From Opacimonas immobilis (GTDB lineage: Bacteria; Pseudomonadota; Gammaproteobacteria; Enterobacterales; Alteromonadaceae), in NCBI RefSeq assembly GCF_048282545.1, contig NZ_CP182485.1, positions 558,001-622,000 of the forward strand: a DNA stretch of 64,000 bases, in the 5' to 3' direction. Positions within the stretch are counted from its first letter, which is position 1, and each line of letters begins with the position of its first letter. The position numbers and the translations under genes were made by a program. This document shows, piece after piece, positions 44,875 to 52,874 of this stretch. Below the pieces are notes generated by a model, which was not told where the DNA came from, ran no database searches, and was given only the letters and a program-made list of their open reading frames with translations.

Positions 44875-45574
44875 CAGAGTTAGGAAGTACCATAAATGGC
44901 TAATGGCTTTTGTGGGAGTACAGTTCCTTTTCTGGTCTATTACTGGCGTGTATATGGTGAGTATGGATATTCACTATATACACGGCGAAACCTTGGCTAA
45001 GAGCGAGGAAGCCAAAATAGATTTAGCTAGTGTGGATTACTCCATTGCAAAGCTAGCTGCGGATTACCCTCAAGCTAGCCAAGTCTCGCTTACCCAAAGC
45101 ATGGGCAACCCTTTGTATTCTTTTATTAATGGAGAACAGGGGAAAATGGCAATTGATGCTAAAACAGGGGCTGTTCAAGCCCTTGTTGATGAAATCAAAG
45201 CTAAAGAAATCGCGCAATATCACTATGCGATGAATCATGAAATCAACAGCACAAGGCTGATTAAGTCAGTGACTGATATGCCTGCTGAATTGTCTCCAAG
45301 ACACTTACCAGTTTGGAGAGTGACGTTTGAGCAATTCGCCACACCAACATTTTATATAAGTCAACAAACTGGCGAACTCGTTGCCAAGCGGCATGATTAC
45401 TGGCGCTTGTTTGATTGGATGTGGCGTTTTCATATTATGGATTACGATGATGGAGAAAACGTATCTAACTGGTTTTTGTTCTTAGTTGCCACTCTAGGTC
45501 TAATGGGAGCAATTACTGGCGCAGTATTGACTTATTATCGAGTGCTTTCCCCAAATAAAAAGGGAGTCATTTAA
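44867..45574 (+). CDS. PepSY-domain membrane protein
   Basis: A 235-aa protein with an N-terminal TM helix (WLMAFVGVQFLFWSITGVYMVS), a periplasmic PepSY-like region (LTQSMGNPLYSFINGEQGKMAI), the repeat FYISQQTGELVAKRHDYWRLFDWMW and a C-terminal TM helix. It resembles the front half of the next protein. Overlaps cusA by 8 bp and the next gene by 1 bp. Possibly a membrane partner for electron transfer by the reductase fusion downstream; this is inference from context. Confidence 0.82.
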   Translation: MLSRVRKYHKWLMAFVGVQFLFWSITGVYMVSMDIHYIHGETLAKSEEAKIDLASVDYSIAKLAADYPQASQVSLTQSMGNPLYSFINGEQGKMAIDAKTGAVQALVDEIKAKEIAQYHYAMNHEINSTRLIKSVTDMPAELSPRHLPVWRVTFEQFATPTFYISQQTGELVAKRHDYWRLFDWMWRFHIMDYDDGENVSNWFLFLVATLGLMGAITGAVLTYYRVLSPNKKGVI

Positions 45575-47406
45575 TGCGACTATTTAAGTTGAATACAACG
45601 TTACACAAATGGCTTTCTTTATTTGTTGGTTTACAACTGCTTATTTGGTTGGGAACGGGCCTTTACTTCAATTTGATGGATCACAGTAAAGCCAGTGGTA
45701 ATGAGCTTAGAGTTCATTCTCATCATGAAGGTAACATTACAGACTTTAGATTTATCCCTTTTAAAGACATTACTAGTGAAGCACCTCAAGAAGTAAAACT
45801 TATATGGATTTTACATCAGCCTTACTATCATTTAGTGTTCGATAAGGGGCAGCATAGCTATCAAGAACGCCACTCAAAGCTATTTGATGCTGTAACAGGA
45901 AAGCCATTTAGTCTAGCTGAAGAACAAGTACTAACTTTGGCAAAAAACTCCTACTCAGGAGAGGGTAAGTTTACTACTCCAGTGTTATCTCAACCTCCAT
46001 TTTCTGATCACGTAAGGCAACAAAATCCTATGTGGCAAGTTGTCGTTGAGGATGAGAATAATACAACTATTTATTTAGATAGTATTACAGGCCAAGTGCT
46101 TCGCCATGCCAATGATGATTTCAGATTGAAAGATCTGATGATGAAGCTTCACTTTATGGACTATGGCAATTCTGGAGGATTTAACCATTGGTTGATCATT
46201 GCATTTGCTTTTGCAACGCTATTCCTTTCAGTTACTGGTGTTACTTGGCTGATACAACAGTATCGAAGTGGTTTACTGAAGTTAAGTTGGGGCACTAACA
46301 GGCAAAAAGTGGCAGTGACTTTTTCCAATGAAAATACTATTACTGACATCTCAGCAGTTGACCGCTCAACTGTATTAGAGGGGCTAGCTAGTTCACATGT
46401 ATACCTTCCTTCAAGTTGCGGTGGTGGCGGTACTTGTGGCAAATGCGTGTTCTTAAGTTCAACTAAATTACCTATCACACTATCTGAACAGGAACATTTA
46501 TCTCAGGAGCAACTTAAGGAAGGCTATCGGCTTGGATGTCAGCATAGGTTCTCTGAAATTAGTTCGATTGAAGTTAATACTGATCTCAATATTGAAAATC
46601 ATGAGCTAGTTGTGGTTGCGACAAATTTCATTACTCCTTTTATCAAGGAAGTGAAATTTAAGCTGAAATCAGGCAAGCAATTGGAATTTAAAGCTGGTGC
46701 ATATATGCAATTTGACGTGCCAGCAGGGATGAATAGCCTACGCCCAGATGATATGCCTGAGAACTTTGAAAAATACTGGGAAAGTTATTCTCATGGAAAG
46801 TTTTCACATGACAGCGTAACTCGCCATTACTCCTTGGTTAACTTTAATCAAGAAACAGATGAGCTAACCTTCAACATCCGCTGGCAAACTGCTAAGGATG
46901 GTTATAAAGCAGGTATAGGTTCAAGCTATTTAGGGTCACTCGAAGTTGGTGAAACGATAATCGCAAAAGGTCCTTTTTCTGACTTTTATGCTACTTCAGG
47001 TAAAAAGGTTCCTCGCATATTTATTGGCGCTGGCTCAGGACTTGCCCCACTCAGAGCTATCATTTTTGAACAGTTGAAAAAACGCCAAGATGAAGGTGAC
47101 TTGACTCTCATCTATGGTGCGCGAACTGAAGATGATTTGCTGTACCGCGATGAGTTGAACTTATTGAGTGAGCAGCATAAAAACTTTTCTTATATTCCTA
47201 CACTTTCTAACCCTTCAGAACAATGGCAAGGGCATTCTGGCTATGTACAACAAGTACTTCTGCCGTATTTGAGCCAAAACGTAAAATTCCTGTCTACAGA
47301 ATTTTACTTGTGCGGCCCAGAAGCAATGATGAGTGAAGTGGAACAAATAATTACTGATGTTGGTATACCCAGTAATCAAATTTTCAAAGACAAATTTAGT
47401 CGTTAA
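45574..47406 (+). CDS. PepSY-TM protein fused to an NqrF-like ferredoxin/flavin reductase
   Basis: A 610-aa fusion: PepSY-type membrane part at about residues 1-235 (LHKWLSLFVGLQLLIWLGTG; FRLKDLMMKLHFMDYGN), a 2Fe-2S ferredoxin domain with C282, C288 and C291 in SSCGGGGTCGKC and a fourth cysteine in RLGCQHRF, then an FAD/NAD(P)H reductase with RHYSLVNF, FIGAGSGLAPLRAIIFEQL and FYLCGPEAMMSEVEQII. The C-terminal half is like NqrF of the Na+-pumping quinone reductase. It probably passes electrons from NADH to the membrane or periplasm; the acceptor could be copper, haem or quinone. Confidence 0.88.
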   Translation: MRLFKLNTTLHKWLSLFVGLQLLIWLGTGLYFNLMDHSKASGNELRVHSHHEGNITDFRFIPFKDITSEAPQEVKLIWILHQPYYHLVFDKGQHSYQERHSKLFDAVTGKPFSLAEEQVLTLAKNSYSGEGKFTTPVLSQPPFSDHVRQQNPMWQVVVEDENNTTIYLDSITGQVLRHANDDFRLKDLMMKLHFMDYGNSGGFNHWLIIAFAFATLFLSVTGVTWLIQQYRSGLLKLSWGTNRQKVAVTFSNENTITDISAVDRSTVLEGLASSHVYLPSSCGGGGTCGKCVFLSSTKLPITLSEQEHLSQEQLKEGYRLGCQHRFSEISSIEVNTDLNIENHELVVVATNFITPFIKEVKFKLKSGKQLEFKAGAYMQFDVPAGMNSLRPDDMPENFEKYWESYSHGKFSHDSVTRHYSLVNFNQETDELTFNIRWQTAKDGYKAGIGSSYLGSLEVGETIIAKGPFSDFYATSGKKVPRIFIGAGSGLAPLRAIIFEQLKKRQDEGDLTLIYGARTEDDLLYRDELNLLSEQHKNFSYIPTLSNPSEQWQGHSGYVQQVLLPYLSQNVKFLSTEFYLCGPEAMMSEVEQIITDVGIPSNQIFKDKFSR

Positions 47407-47430
47407 TTCATAAATTAAACAGAGGTAAAT

Positions 47431-47778
47431 ATGAAAACATTAATTAAATTTTTAACCGTAATCAGCGTTGTTTTTAGTAGTGCGGTTTTCGCGCATGTGC
47501 ATCTTGAAAAAAGCGTGCCTGCTGATAATGCAATGCTAATGAAGACTCCAGAAGAGTTAAGGTTGGCATTTAGTAAAGAGGTTCGTGTAGTCAAAATTAC
47601 ATTGAAAAACAAAAAAGGTGAAAAGGTTAAGTTTGGCTTTAAACCTACTAAAGAAACCAATACCGAATTTACGTGGAAGCTACCGAAACTTGCACCTGCT
47701 AACTATGTTGTTGATGTTACTTTCTTAGGTAAAGATGGGCATAAAATGAAAGATAGTTTTGGCTTTATGGTTCACTAA
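47431..47778 (+). CDS. copC: Copper resistance protein CopC
   Basis: A 115-aa periplasmic Cu(II)-binding protein. After the signal peptide the mature N-terminus is HVHLEKSVPADNA, supplying the N-terminal histidine of the CopC Cu(II) site, and the C-terminal motif is DGHKMKDSFGFMVH. It has a GAGG ribosome-binding site and is the last gene before a strong terminator. CopD, its usual partner, is encoded about 1 kb downstream. Confidence 0.93.
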   Translation: MKTLIKFLTVISVVFSSAVFAHVHLEKSVPADNAMLMKTPEELRLAFSKEVRVVKITLKNKKGEKVKFGFKPTKETNTEFTWKLPKLAPANYVVDVTFLGKDGHKMKDSFGFMVH

Positions 47779-47834
47779 TTTTGAGTTGAAAACATCTAGC
47801 AGAGTTTAGCAAACTCAGGTTTAAATAAGGCTGT

Positions 47835-47870
47835 AATGGTGCTCTTTTAATAGAGCACCATTATTGTTTT
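47835..47870 (+). terminator. Rho-independent terminator of the Cus operon
   Basis: AATGGTGCTCT and AGAGCACCATT form an 11-bp perfect stem with a 6-nt loop at 47835-47862, followed by a T-rich run (ATTGTTTT), 57 bp after the copC stop. Confidence 0.9.
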
Positions 47871-47951
47871 ATTAGCTCTCATCATTCAGAGAAAGTAGTA
47901 ACTCTGCAAGATTATTGGAAATAATATTTATAGCGAACACGGGAATTTAGA

Positions 47952-48758
47952 GTGAACATAATTAAAAACTTAAAAATTAAACGAGTAATTACTCGACTAT
48001 TAGTTACCTTGAACATGCTTGTATTGCCTACAGCTCTGGCTCACGAGACATTTTTGCTTCCAACTCAAAGTGTTTGGGAAATGAATAGTAACGTTGAGGT
48101 TAGAATGGCGAGCGGATTGAGCTTTCCTGACCTTACATGGGGCGTAAACCAAGAGCGTATTTCTTCGTCAACGGTTCAACTAAATGGAAAAGATGTAGCC
48201 GACCCATTATTTAAAGATGGTAAAGCTTTTTTAACCGTTAATTTCAATGCAAGTGAAGCTGGCTTTGGGGTGGTAGCTATAAGCACTAAAAAACGCTCTG
48301 GTGATATCGAACATGAAAATACCGAAGGATATTTGGAGGAAATAGGTGCATCAGAATCTATTAAGCAGGCATTTAGAGCATTACCGGGAAAGCCTGCATT
48401 ACACAGAAGTTACGTCAAACATACAAAAAGTTTGATTTGCGTTAAAAGCTGCAAGAATAGCCAAGATTTAAGTTTGAAGCCTGTCGGTCAAAAGCTGGAA
48501 TTTATAACTGCTAGTGATGATGCAGGTCGCTTTCAGCTTCTACTCGATGGTAAGCCTCTACCTCACCATGAAGTTAAGGTCAGAGATTCTGCAAAAGATC
48601 TTTATCAATATACAACTGATTCTCGCGGCATGTTTTCTATTGGAGAGCAGGTATCGGGTACTGTCATGTTTGCAGCCGTTGCAATAACTTTGCCTGAAAA
48701 AGCAGATGGGCTTTATCACAGTGATTATGCCACTTTAGTGTTAAACACTGAGCAATAG
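47952..48758 (+). CDS. DUF4198-family exported protein
   Basis: A 268-aa protein with a signal peptide (LNMLVLPTALA) and the DUF4198 start AHETFLLPTQSVW; two Ig-like beta domains follow, the second with FQLLLDGKPLPHHEVKVRD. Family members accompany metal transport (NikM/CbiM-like or cobalt/copper systems). A Cys pair in LICVKSCKNSQ is unusual. The start is GTG after a weak site. First gene of a second rightward unit that starts after the copC terminator. Confidence 0.82.
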   Translation: MNIIKNLKIKRVITRLLVTLNMLVLPTALAHETFLLPTQSVWEMNSNVEVRMASGLSFPDLTWGVNQERISSSTVQLNGKDVADPLFKDGKAFLTVNFNASEAGFGVVAISTKKRSGDIEHENTEGYLEEIGASESIKQAFRALPGKPALHRSYVKHTKSLICVKSCKNSQDLSLKPVGQKLEFITASDDAGRFQLLLDGKPLPHHEVKVRDSAKDLYQYTTDSRGMFSIGEQVSGTVMFAAVAITLPEKADGLYHSDYATLVLNTEQ

Positions 48759-48792
48759 GTTTGTATTTTCTCAATATTAAAGAGTGTTTGTT

Positions 48793-49689
48793 ATGGAAAT
48801 GATTATTTGGAATACCGTTATTGTACTGTCCAAAATTGTATTTTACGTCGGCTTTGCCTGTATTGCTGGTTATACATTTTTCAGGCAAATATTTGAGCAT
48901 AACGAATCTCATAATAATGTTGAAATAGCGAACCTAAAATGTACAAAAACTTCAGCCTTGGTCGCTTTTATTACTAATGTGGTTTGGTTTTTTGCTAGTA
49001 CTGGTGCAATGGCTGAAGAAGGCATTCAAGGGGCGCTAGACCCTGATATGTTGGCGATAATGTGGGACTCATCTGTCGGTGATGGATCTCTACTTCGAGG
49101 TCTTGGATTGGCTCTAGCGATATTCGCGATAACGTCACGCATTAAACTCAAATATCTTGGACTGAACAAGTACTTAAAACAAATTGTGTTAGTGTCTAGC
49201 TTATTAACCCTAGCGTACTCCTTCACGCTACTGGGCCATGTATCAGAGCTAGGCATATTTGAAAAAGGCTTACTGATATTCCACGTGCTTGTTATGGCTT
49301 GGTGGTTCGGAGCGTTGTTTCCGCTTAAACAAGCTTGCCATGAACCGGACTATGAGCAGCTCTACTCATTGATGGACAAGTTTGGAAGGCAAGCAAGTAT
49401 CGCGGTGAGTCTATTGTTAATTGCTGGCCTTTGGTTAGCTTTTCAATTAGTCGGAAATGTTGAAGAACTGTTTAGTTCAAGCTATGGGCAAACACTGTTA
49501 CTTAAATTAGCTCTCGTGACTTCGATATTGGGCATCGCAGCTAAGCATAAATTAAAACTCGTCCCACAACTTAAAAATAAAGATGGCAGAGAAGCACTAT
49601 CTAAATCTATCTCGATAGAAATGGTAGTAGCTTTTGCCATTTTATCGGTAACTGCTGGGCTTACTAGTGTTGTTGGCCCTGCAAATTAA
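48793..49689 (+). CDS. copD: Copper resistance protein CopD
   Basis: A 298-aa inner-membrane protein with about eight TM helices of the CopD family, involved in copper import to the cytoplasm from CopC in Pseudomonas. Conserved features include SVGDGSLLRGLGLALA, LLGHVSELGIFEKGLLIFHVLVMAWWFGALFPL and SYGQTLLLKLALVTSILGIAAKHKL. I prefer the ATG at 48793 because AAGAG is at the right distance; a GTG three codons upstream overlaps that site. Confidence 0.88.
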   Translation: MEMIIWNTVIVLSKIVFYVGFACIAGYTFFRQIFEHNESHNNVEIANLKCTKTSALVAFITNVVWFFASTGAMAEEGIQGALDPDMLAIMWDSSVGDGSLLRGLGLALAIFAITSRIKLKYLGLNKYLKQIVLVSSLLTLAYSFTLLGHVSELGIFEKGLLIFHVLVMAWWFGALFPLKQACHEPDYEQLYSLMDKFGRQASIAVSLLLIAGLWLAFQLVGNVEELFSSSYGQTLLLKLALVTSILGIAAKHKLKLVPQLKNKDGREALSKSISIEMVVAFAILSVTAGLTSVVGPAN

Positions 49690-49704
49690 AACCTAAAAGA
49701 GAGA

Positions 49705-50175
49705 ATGAAAATGAAAACAATAAATATATTACTCGTTTTATTAATGACGTTTAGTTTCGCAGCAAACGCTCATGGTAATAAGAATAAAGACAAAGGTTTG
49801 TTTAAAGGTTTAGATACCCCTGCCGCAAAAGTCGTTTTGGCATTTCATCAAGCACTAGAAACGGGTAATAAGGATCTAGCAAGAGCACAGTTGGCTGATG
49901 ATATGACCATCTACGAGGGAGGTCGTGTTGAAAGAAGTGCTGATGAATACGCCCATCACCATATGCTGTCGGATATGAAATACCTCGCTTCTATGAAGAG
50001 CAAAACACTTGAACATCAAGTAACGATTCTTGGAAGTACCGCTATATCTGCTTCGCGCAGTCATACTAAAGGTACTTACAAAGGCAAAGAGCGTGATTAT
50101 CAAGGCATGGAAACAATGGTTCTCGTAAAACAAAACGGTGAATGGAAGATCAAGCACATTCATTGGTCACATTAA
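49705..50175 (+). CDS. Exported SnoaL-like/DUF4440 protein
   Basis: A 156-aa protein with a signal peptide (ILLVLLMTFSFAANA) and an NTF2-like fold: AAKVVLAFHQALETGNKDLAR, followed by YHHHMLSDM-like and ending EWKIKHIHWSH. The His-rich ends and the metal setting suggest a periplasmic binding role, but the family has no fixed function. AGAGAG precedes the ATG. It is similar to the next protein in fold, so the two may be paralogues. Confidence 0.75.
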   Translation: MKMKTINILLVLLMTFSFAANAHGNKNKDKGLFKGLDTPAAKVVLAFHQALETGNKDLARAQLADDMTIYEGGRVERSADEYAHHHMLSDMKYLASMKSKTLEHQVTILGSTAISASRSHTKGTYKGKERDYQGMETMVLVKQNGEWKIKHIHWSH

Positions 50176-50204
50176 TTTATTGGTCAAACAAAGGAGAACA
50201 ACAA

Positions 50205-50678
50205 ATGACTAAATATATATTAATTAGCATTCTGAGTATGCTGGCATTTTTTTCAAATGCGCATGATAAAAGCCACATGGATGATGAAAAGCAAATTACT
50301 CATATCATTCATCAAATTAAATATGGTTGGGAAAATGGCGATGGTAAGCCTTTTCGCAAGCACTTTCTTGATTTTAAAGGAGCAAGGTATTTTGAATCAG
50401 GTGGTCAAAATGTTGGGCTTAACGATTTGGTTGAACACCATGTTGAACCAGAAAAAGATGCGTTAGTTTTTCTAAGCTTGGATTTTTCTAATATCCAAAT
50501 TCATATTGAAGGTGATTTTGCTTGGGCACTTGCCGATACAGCGGTAAAAGGCGAAGTGAGAAAATCAGGAAAAACCTTTGATAAAACAGGGTTTCAAACG
50601 TTTCTATTTAAGAAAGTAGATGGTGAGTGGAAGGTGTTACACAGCCATTCTTCTAGTCGAAATCGTGCAAAGAAATAG
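50205..50678 (+). CDS. Second exported SnoaL-like protein
   Basis: A 157-aa protein with a signal peptide (YILISILSMLAFFSNA) and an NTF2-like fold (ITHIIHQIKYGWENGDGKPF; ending EWKVLHSHSSSRNRAKK). An AAAGGAGA ribosome-binding site supports the ATG at 50205; the frame is open 21 codons upstream into the preceding gene but lacks such a site. It is adjacent to another SnoaL-like gene and its end overlaps the DUF1624 gene. Confidence 0.75.
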   Translation: MTKYILISILSMLAFFSNAHDKSHMDDEKQITHIIHQIKYGWENGDGKPFRKHFLDFKGARYFESGGQNVGLNDLVEHHVEPEKDALVFLSLDFSNIQIHIEGDFAWALADTAVKGEVRKSGKTFDKTGFQTFLFKKVDGEWKVLHSHSSSRNRAKK

Positions 50679-51351
50679 CTACATTGACTTGATGAGAGCT
50701 ACCGCAATTACATTGATGGTGGCTTTTCATCTTGTCTGGGATTTAAACCATTTTGGCTATGTTACAACAGACATACCTAATGGTTTTTTCTGGAAAGAGT
50801 TAAGAGCAATAATTGTAAGCTTGTTCTTATTCTCGGTTGGTGCCAGTTTGGTTTATTCCTACCAAGGTGGTATATCATCGAAGAAGTTGTGTTGGCGGCT
50901 ATTTAAGATATCTAGCGCGGCGTTCTTAGTGACCTTATCGTCACTTATTACTTTCCCTGAGCATTGGATTTACTTTGGTGTTTTACACTTTATTGCAGTC
51001 GCAACAGTATTGTTAGTATGGTTGGTCGGAAGACCTAAACTTGCTTTGCTATTATCTATGCTTACTTTTACAGCATATATAGTTTTAGAGATACCTTGGA
51101 ATTGGCCTTTTAACTATATTGAAGGTTATATTTCAAAACATCCTAGTGACTTAGTTACTCCGTTTCCTTGGCTAGCCTTGCCCTTGCTTGGTATCTGGGC
51201 TACACATTTCAGAATTTTTGGTTTGGGTCCAGCCAATCAAAAAGCAATATCCCCTTATGTGACATCGCTTAGTCAACACTCTTTACTGATTTATCTGCTT
51301 CATCAACCTTTACTTTTTGCTGGTTTTAGCGCCATAGAATGGATCAATTAA
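50665..51351 (+). CDS. DUF1624 (HGSNAT-like) membrane protein
   Basis: A 228-aa inner-membrane protein with about seven TM helices. NSYIDLMRATAITLMVAFHLVWDLNHFG is the N-terminal signature of the heparan-alpha-glucosaminide N-acetyltransferase catalytic domain (DUF1624). Because this signature includes residues upstream of the first ATG, I chose the GTG at 50665, which overlaps the preceding gene by 14 bp. Acyl transfer across the membrane is the family role; the substrate is unknown. It is coupled to a formyltransferase-like gene. Confidence 0.75.
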   Translation: MQRNSYIDLMRATAITLMVAFHLVWDLNHFGYVTTDIPNGFFWKELRAIIVSLFLFSVGASLVYSYQGGISSKKLCWRLFKISSAAFLVTLSSLITFPEHWIYFGVLHFIAVATVLLVWLVGRPKLALLLSMLTFTAYIVLEIPWNWPFNYIEGYISKHPSDLVTPFPWLALPLLGIWATHFRIFGLGPANQKAISPYVTSLSQHSLLIYLLHQPLLFAGFSAIEWIN

Positions 51352-51353
51352 AT

Positions 51354-52190
51354 ATGAAAGTCGTCTATTTTGGAAACAATCTATTTTCAAACTGTTTGGC
51401 ACTTTTGATTAAGCAAGGCTTAAGTGTTGAAGCGGTTTATATCAATGATGTAGAGGAAAATGCAAGTATCGTTAAACGGCTTAGTGATATACATAAAATA
51501 GTAACACGTTCATTAAAACCGACGAAAGAAGAGCTTGATGAACATATAAAATCTGGAGTGACTCTTTTTGTCGTTGCTGACTATGGATATAGACTGCCGA
51601 TCACAGATGTAAAATATGCTTTCAATATTCACCCCACGCTTTTACCTAAAGGAAGAGGCCCTACTCCACTAACATATTTAGTTGAGCTACCAGAATTTTC
51701 AGGCGTCAGTATACATAAACTCACGGATGTACTTGATGGTGGAGATATCTTACTCCAAGAGCAATTTGAAGTAGTACAAAATGAATCCATTTCCTCCATA
51801 ATGGTGAAGTCAAGCTTGCTAGCGGAATCTTTACTGCAAACCTTGTTAAATGATCTCGAAACTATCTATGAGGGCGCTACGCCACAACAAGAACGATTGG
51901 CTACTTATTGGAAGCACCCTAGTATAGAAAGAAGAGTCATGTCGTGGCGTAATGACACTCAACAATTTAGGCAAGCAACACGTCAATATGGGCATTTCGG
52001 CATCTTAGTAAAATTGAAAGGAGAGCTTGTTATTGTCAGCCAATTAGAGGTGACCGATTTCAAACATGACTACAAGCTAGGCGGCATTATTTTTGAAGAT
52101 CAAGCGTTGATTAGTGTGGCTATTAATGGCGGCTTTGTTGTTCTTATTAAAAGTAGAATGGGGCTAGTAAACTCAGCAGTACTAGAGTAG
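51354..52190 (+). CDS. Formyltransferase-family protein
   Basis: A 278-aa protein with the formyltransferase fold of methionyl-tRNA formyltransferase and related enzymes. The formyl-folate site is visible as NIHPTLLPKGRGPTPL and the catalytic aspartate in VLDGGDILLQEQF. It lacks the long C-terminal tRNA-binding domain of Fmt, so it probably formylates a small amino sugar or similar substrate. The ATG at 51339 is a possible alternative and would overlap the DUF1624 gene. Pairing with a membrane acyltransferase suggests envelope modification. Confidence 0.8.
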   Translation: MKVVYFGNNLFSNCLALLIKQGLSVEAVYINDVEENASIVKRLSDIHKIVTRSLKPTKEELDEHIKSGVTLFVVADYGYRLPITDVKYAFNIHPTLLPKGRGPTPLTYLVELPEFSGVSIHKLTDVLDGGDILLQEQFEVVQNESISSIMVKSSLLAESLLQTLLNDLETIYEGATPQQERLATYWKHPSIERRVMSWRNDTQQFRQATRQYGHFGILVKLKGELVIVSQLEVTDFKHDYKLGGIIFEDQALISVAINGGFVVLIKSRMGLVNSAVLE

Positions 52191-52270
52191 TTAATATATT
52201 AAACGTGTACGCAAAAAGCTTTGAAGTAGACTTTAAGGGCTAGGTTAGAACGTAGGTTTTAGTTCAAACT

Positions 52271-52284
52271 TTGACCAAGATCAA
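52271..52284. promoter_or_regulatory. Possible FNR/CRP-family site
   Basis: TTGACCAAGATCAA differs at one position from the FNR consensus TTGAT-N4-ATCAA. It is 53 bp upstream of the ATG of the small His-rich protein gene and could regulate the unit with the porin and cytochrome c by oxygen. Not tested. Confidence 0.35.
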
Positions 52285-52336
52285 TGAAATATTTGCATAA
52301 GCTGTTAGTGTTAATAATGCTATAGAAGGAATTAAA

Positions 52337-52759
52337 ATGTTTAGACTTTTCAGGTGGTTTAAAATAGTGGTGATTACTGTGTTGCTTACGCAGCATGGCT
52401 TTGCTACTGCTAAACCAATGAATTGTGAAGAACATCATAAGGACTCTTCCGATACGCATATTATGCAACCAAGCAAAAATATGCATCATCAAACAATGCA
52501 TGACAATACCCACCATCACACTGAAAATTTGCAAGATTCTAAACACAATCATGCCAATGAAGAGTGTGAAAAATGTAAAGCTGGTGACTGTCTATGCTGT
52601 GAAGGTGGCTTTTGTGCAAGCTTTCATTTAAATGCCTATCTTGTGCAAGAGGAAGAAGAAAATAGCAGCAATATTAACTTAGACTTAATTATTCAACGGA
52701 TACCCCCGCCAGCCTCTGGCATCCATCTCTTACCTTATCGTCCCCCAATTATTGGCTAA
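52337..52759 (+). CDS. Small exported His/Cys-rich protein
   Basis: A 140-aa protein with a signal peptide (WFKIVVITVLLTQHGFATA), a His/Met-rich middle (HHQTMHDNTHHHTENLQ) and a Cys cluster (ECEKCKAGDCLCCEGGFC). The C-terminus LLPYRPPIIG matches the tails at 32604 and 37510, and the DNA after its stop codon (GGATCAGTGCG) resembles that after the gene at 37510 (GGATTAGTGCG). It is probably a paralogue that arose with its flank. Likely periplasmic metal binding; AAGGAA precedes the ATG. Confidence 0.72.
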   Translation: MFRLFRWFKIVVITVLLTQHGFATAKPMNCEEHHKDSSDTHIMQPSKNMHHQTMHDNTHHHTENLQDSKHNHANEECEKCKAGDCLCCEGGFCASFHLNAYLVQEEEENSSNINLDLIIQRIPPPASGIHLLPYRPPIIG

Positions 52760-52874
52760 TCACGGGATCAGTGCGTCTTTTTTTCGCCAGTCCCATCAAA
52801 AATAGAACGATTTATTCATTGGTTTAAATAACCAACTGTTTTGAACAATTAGCACAATATTTTTGGGAGGCATG

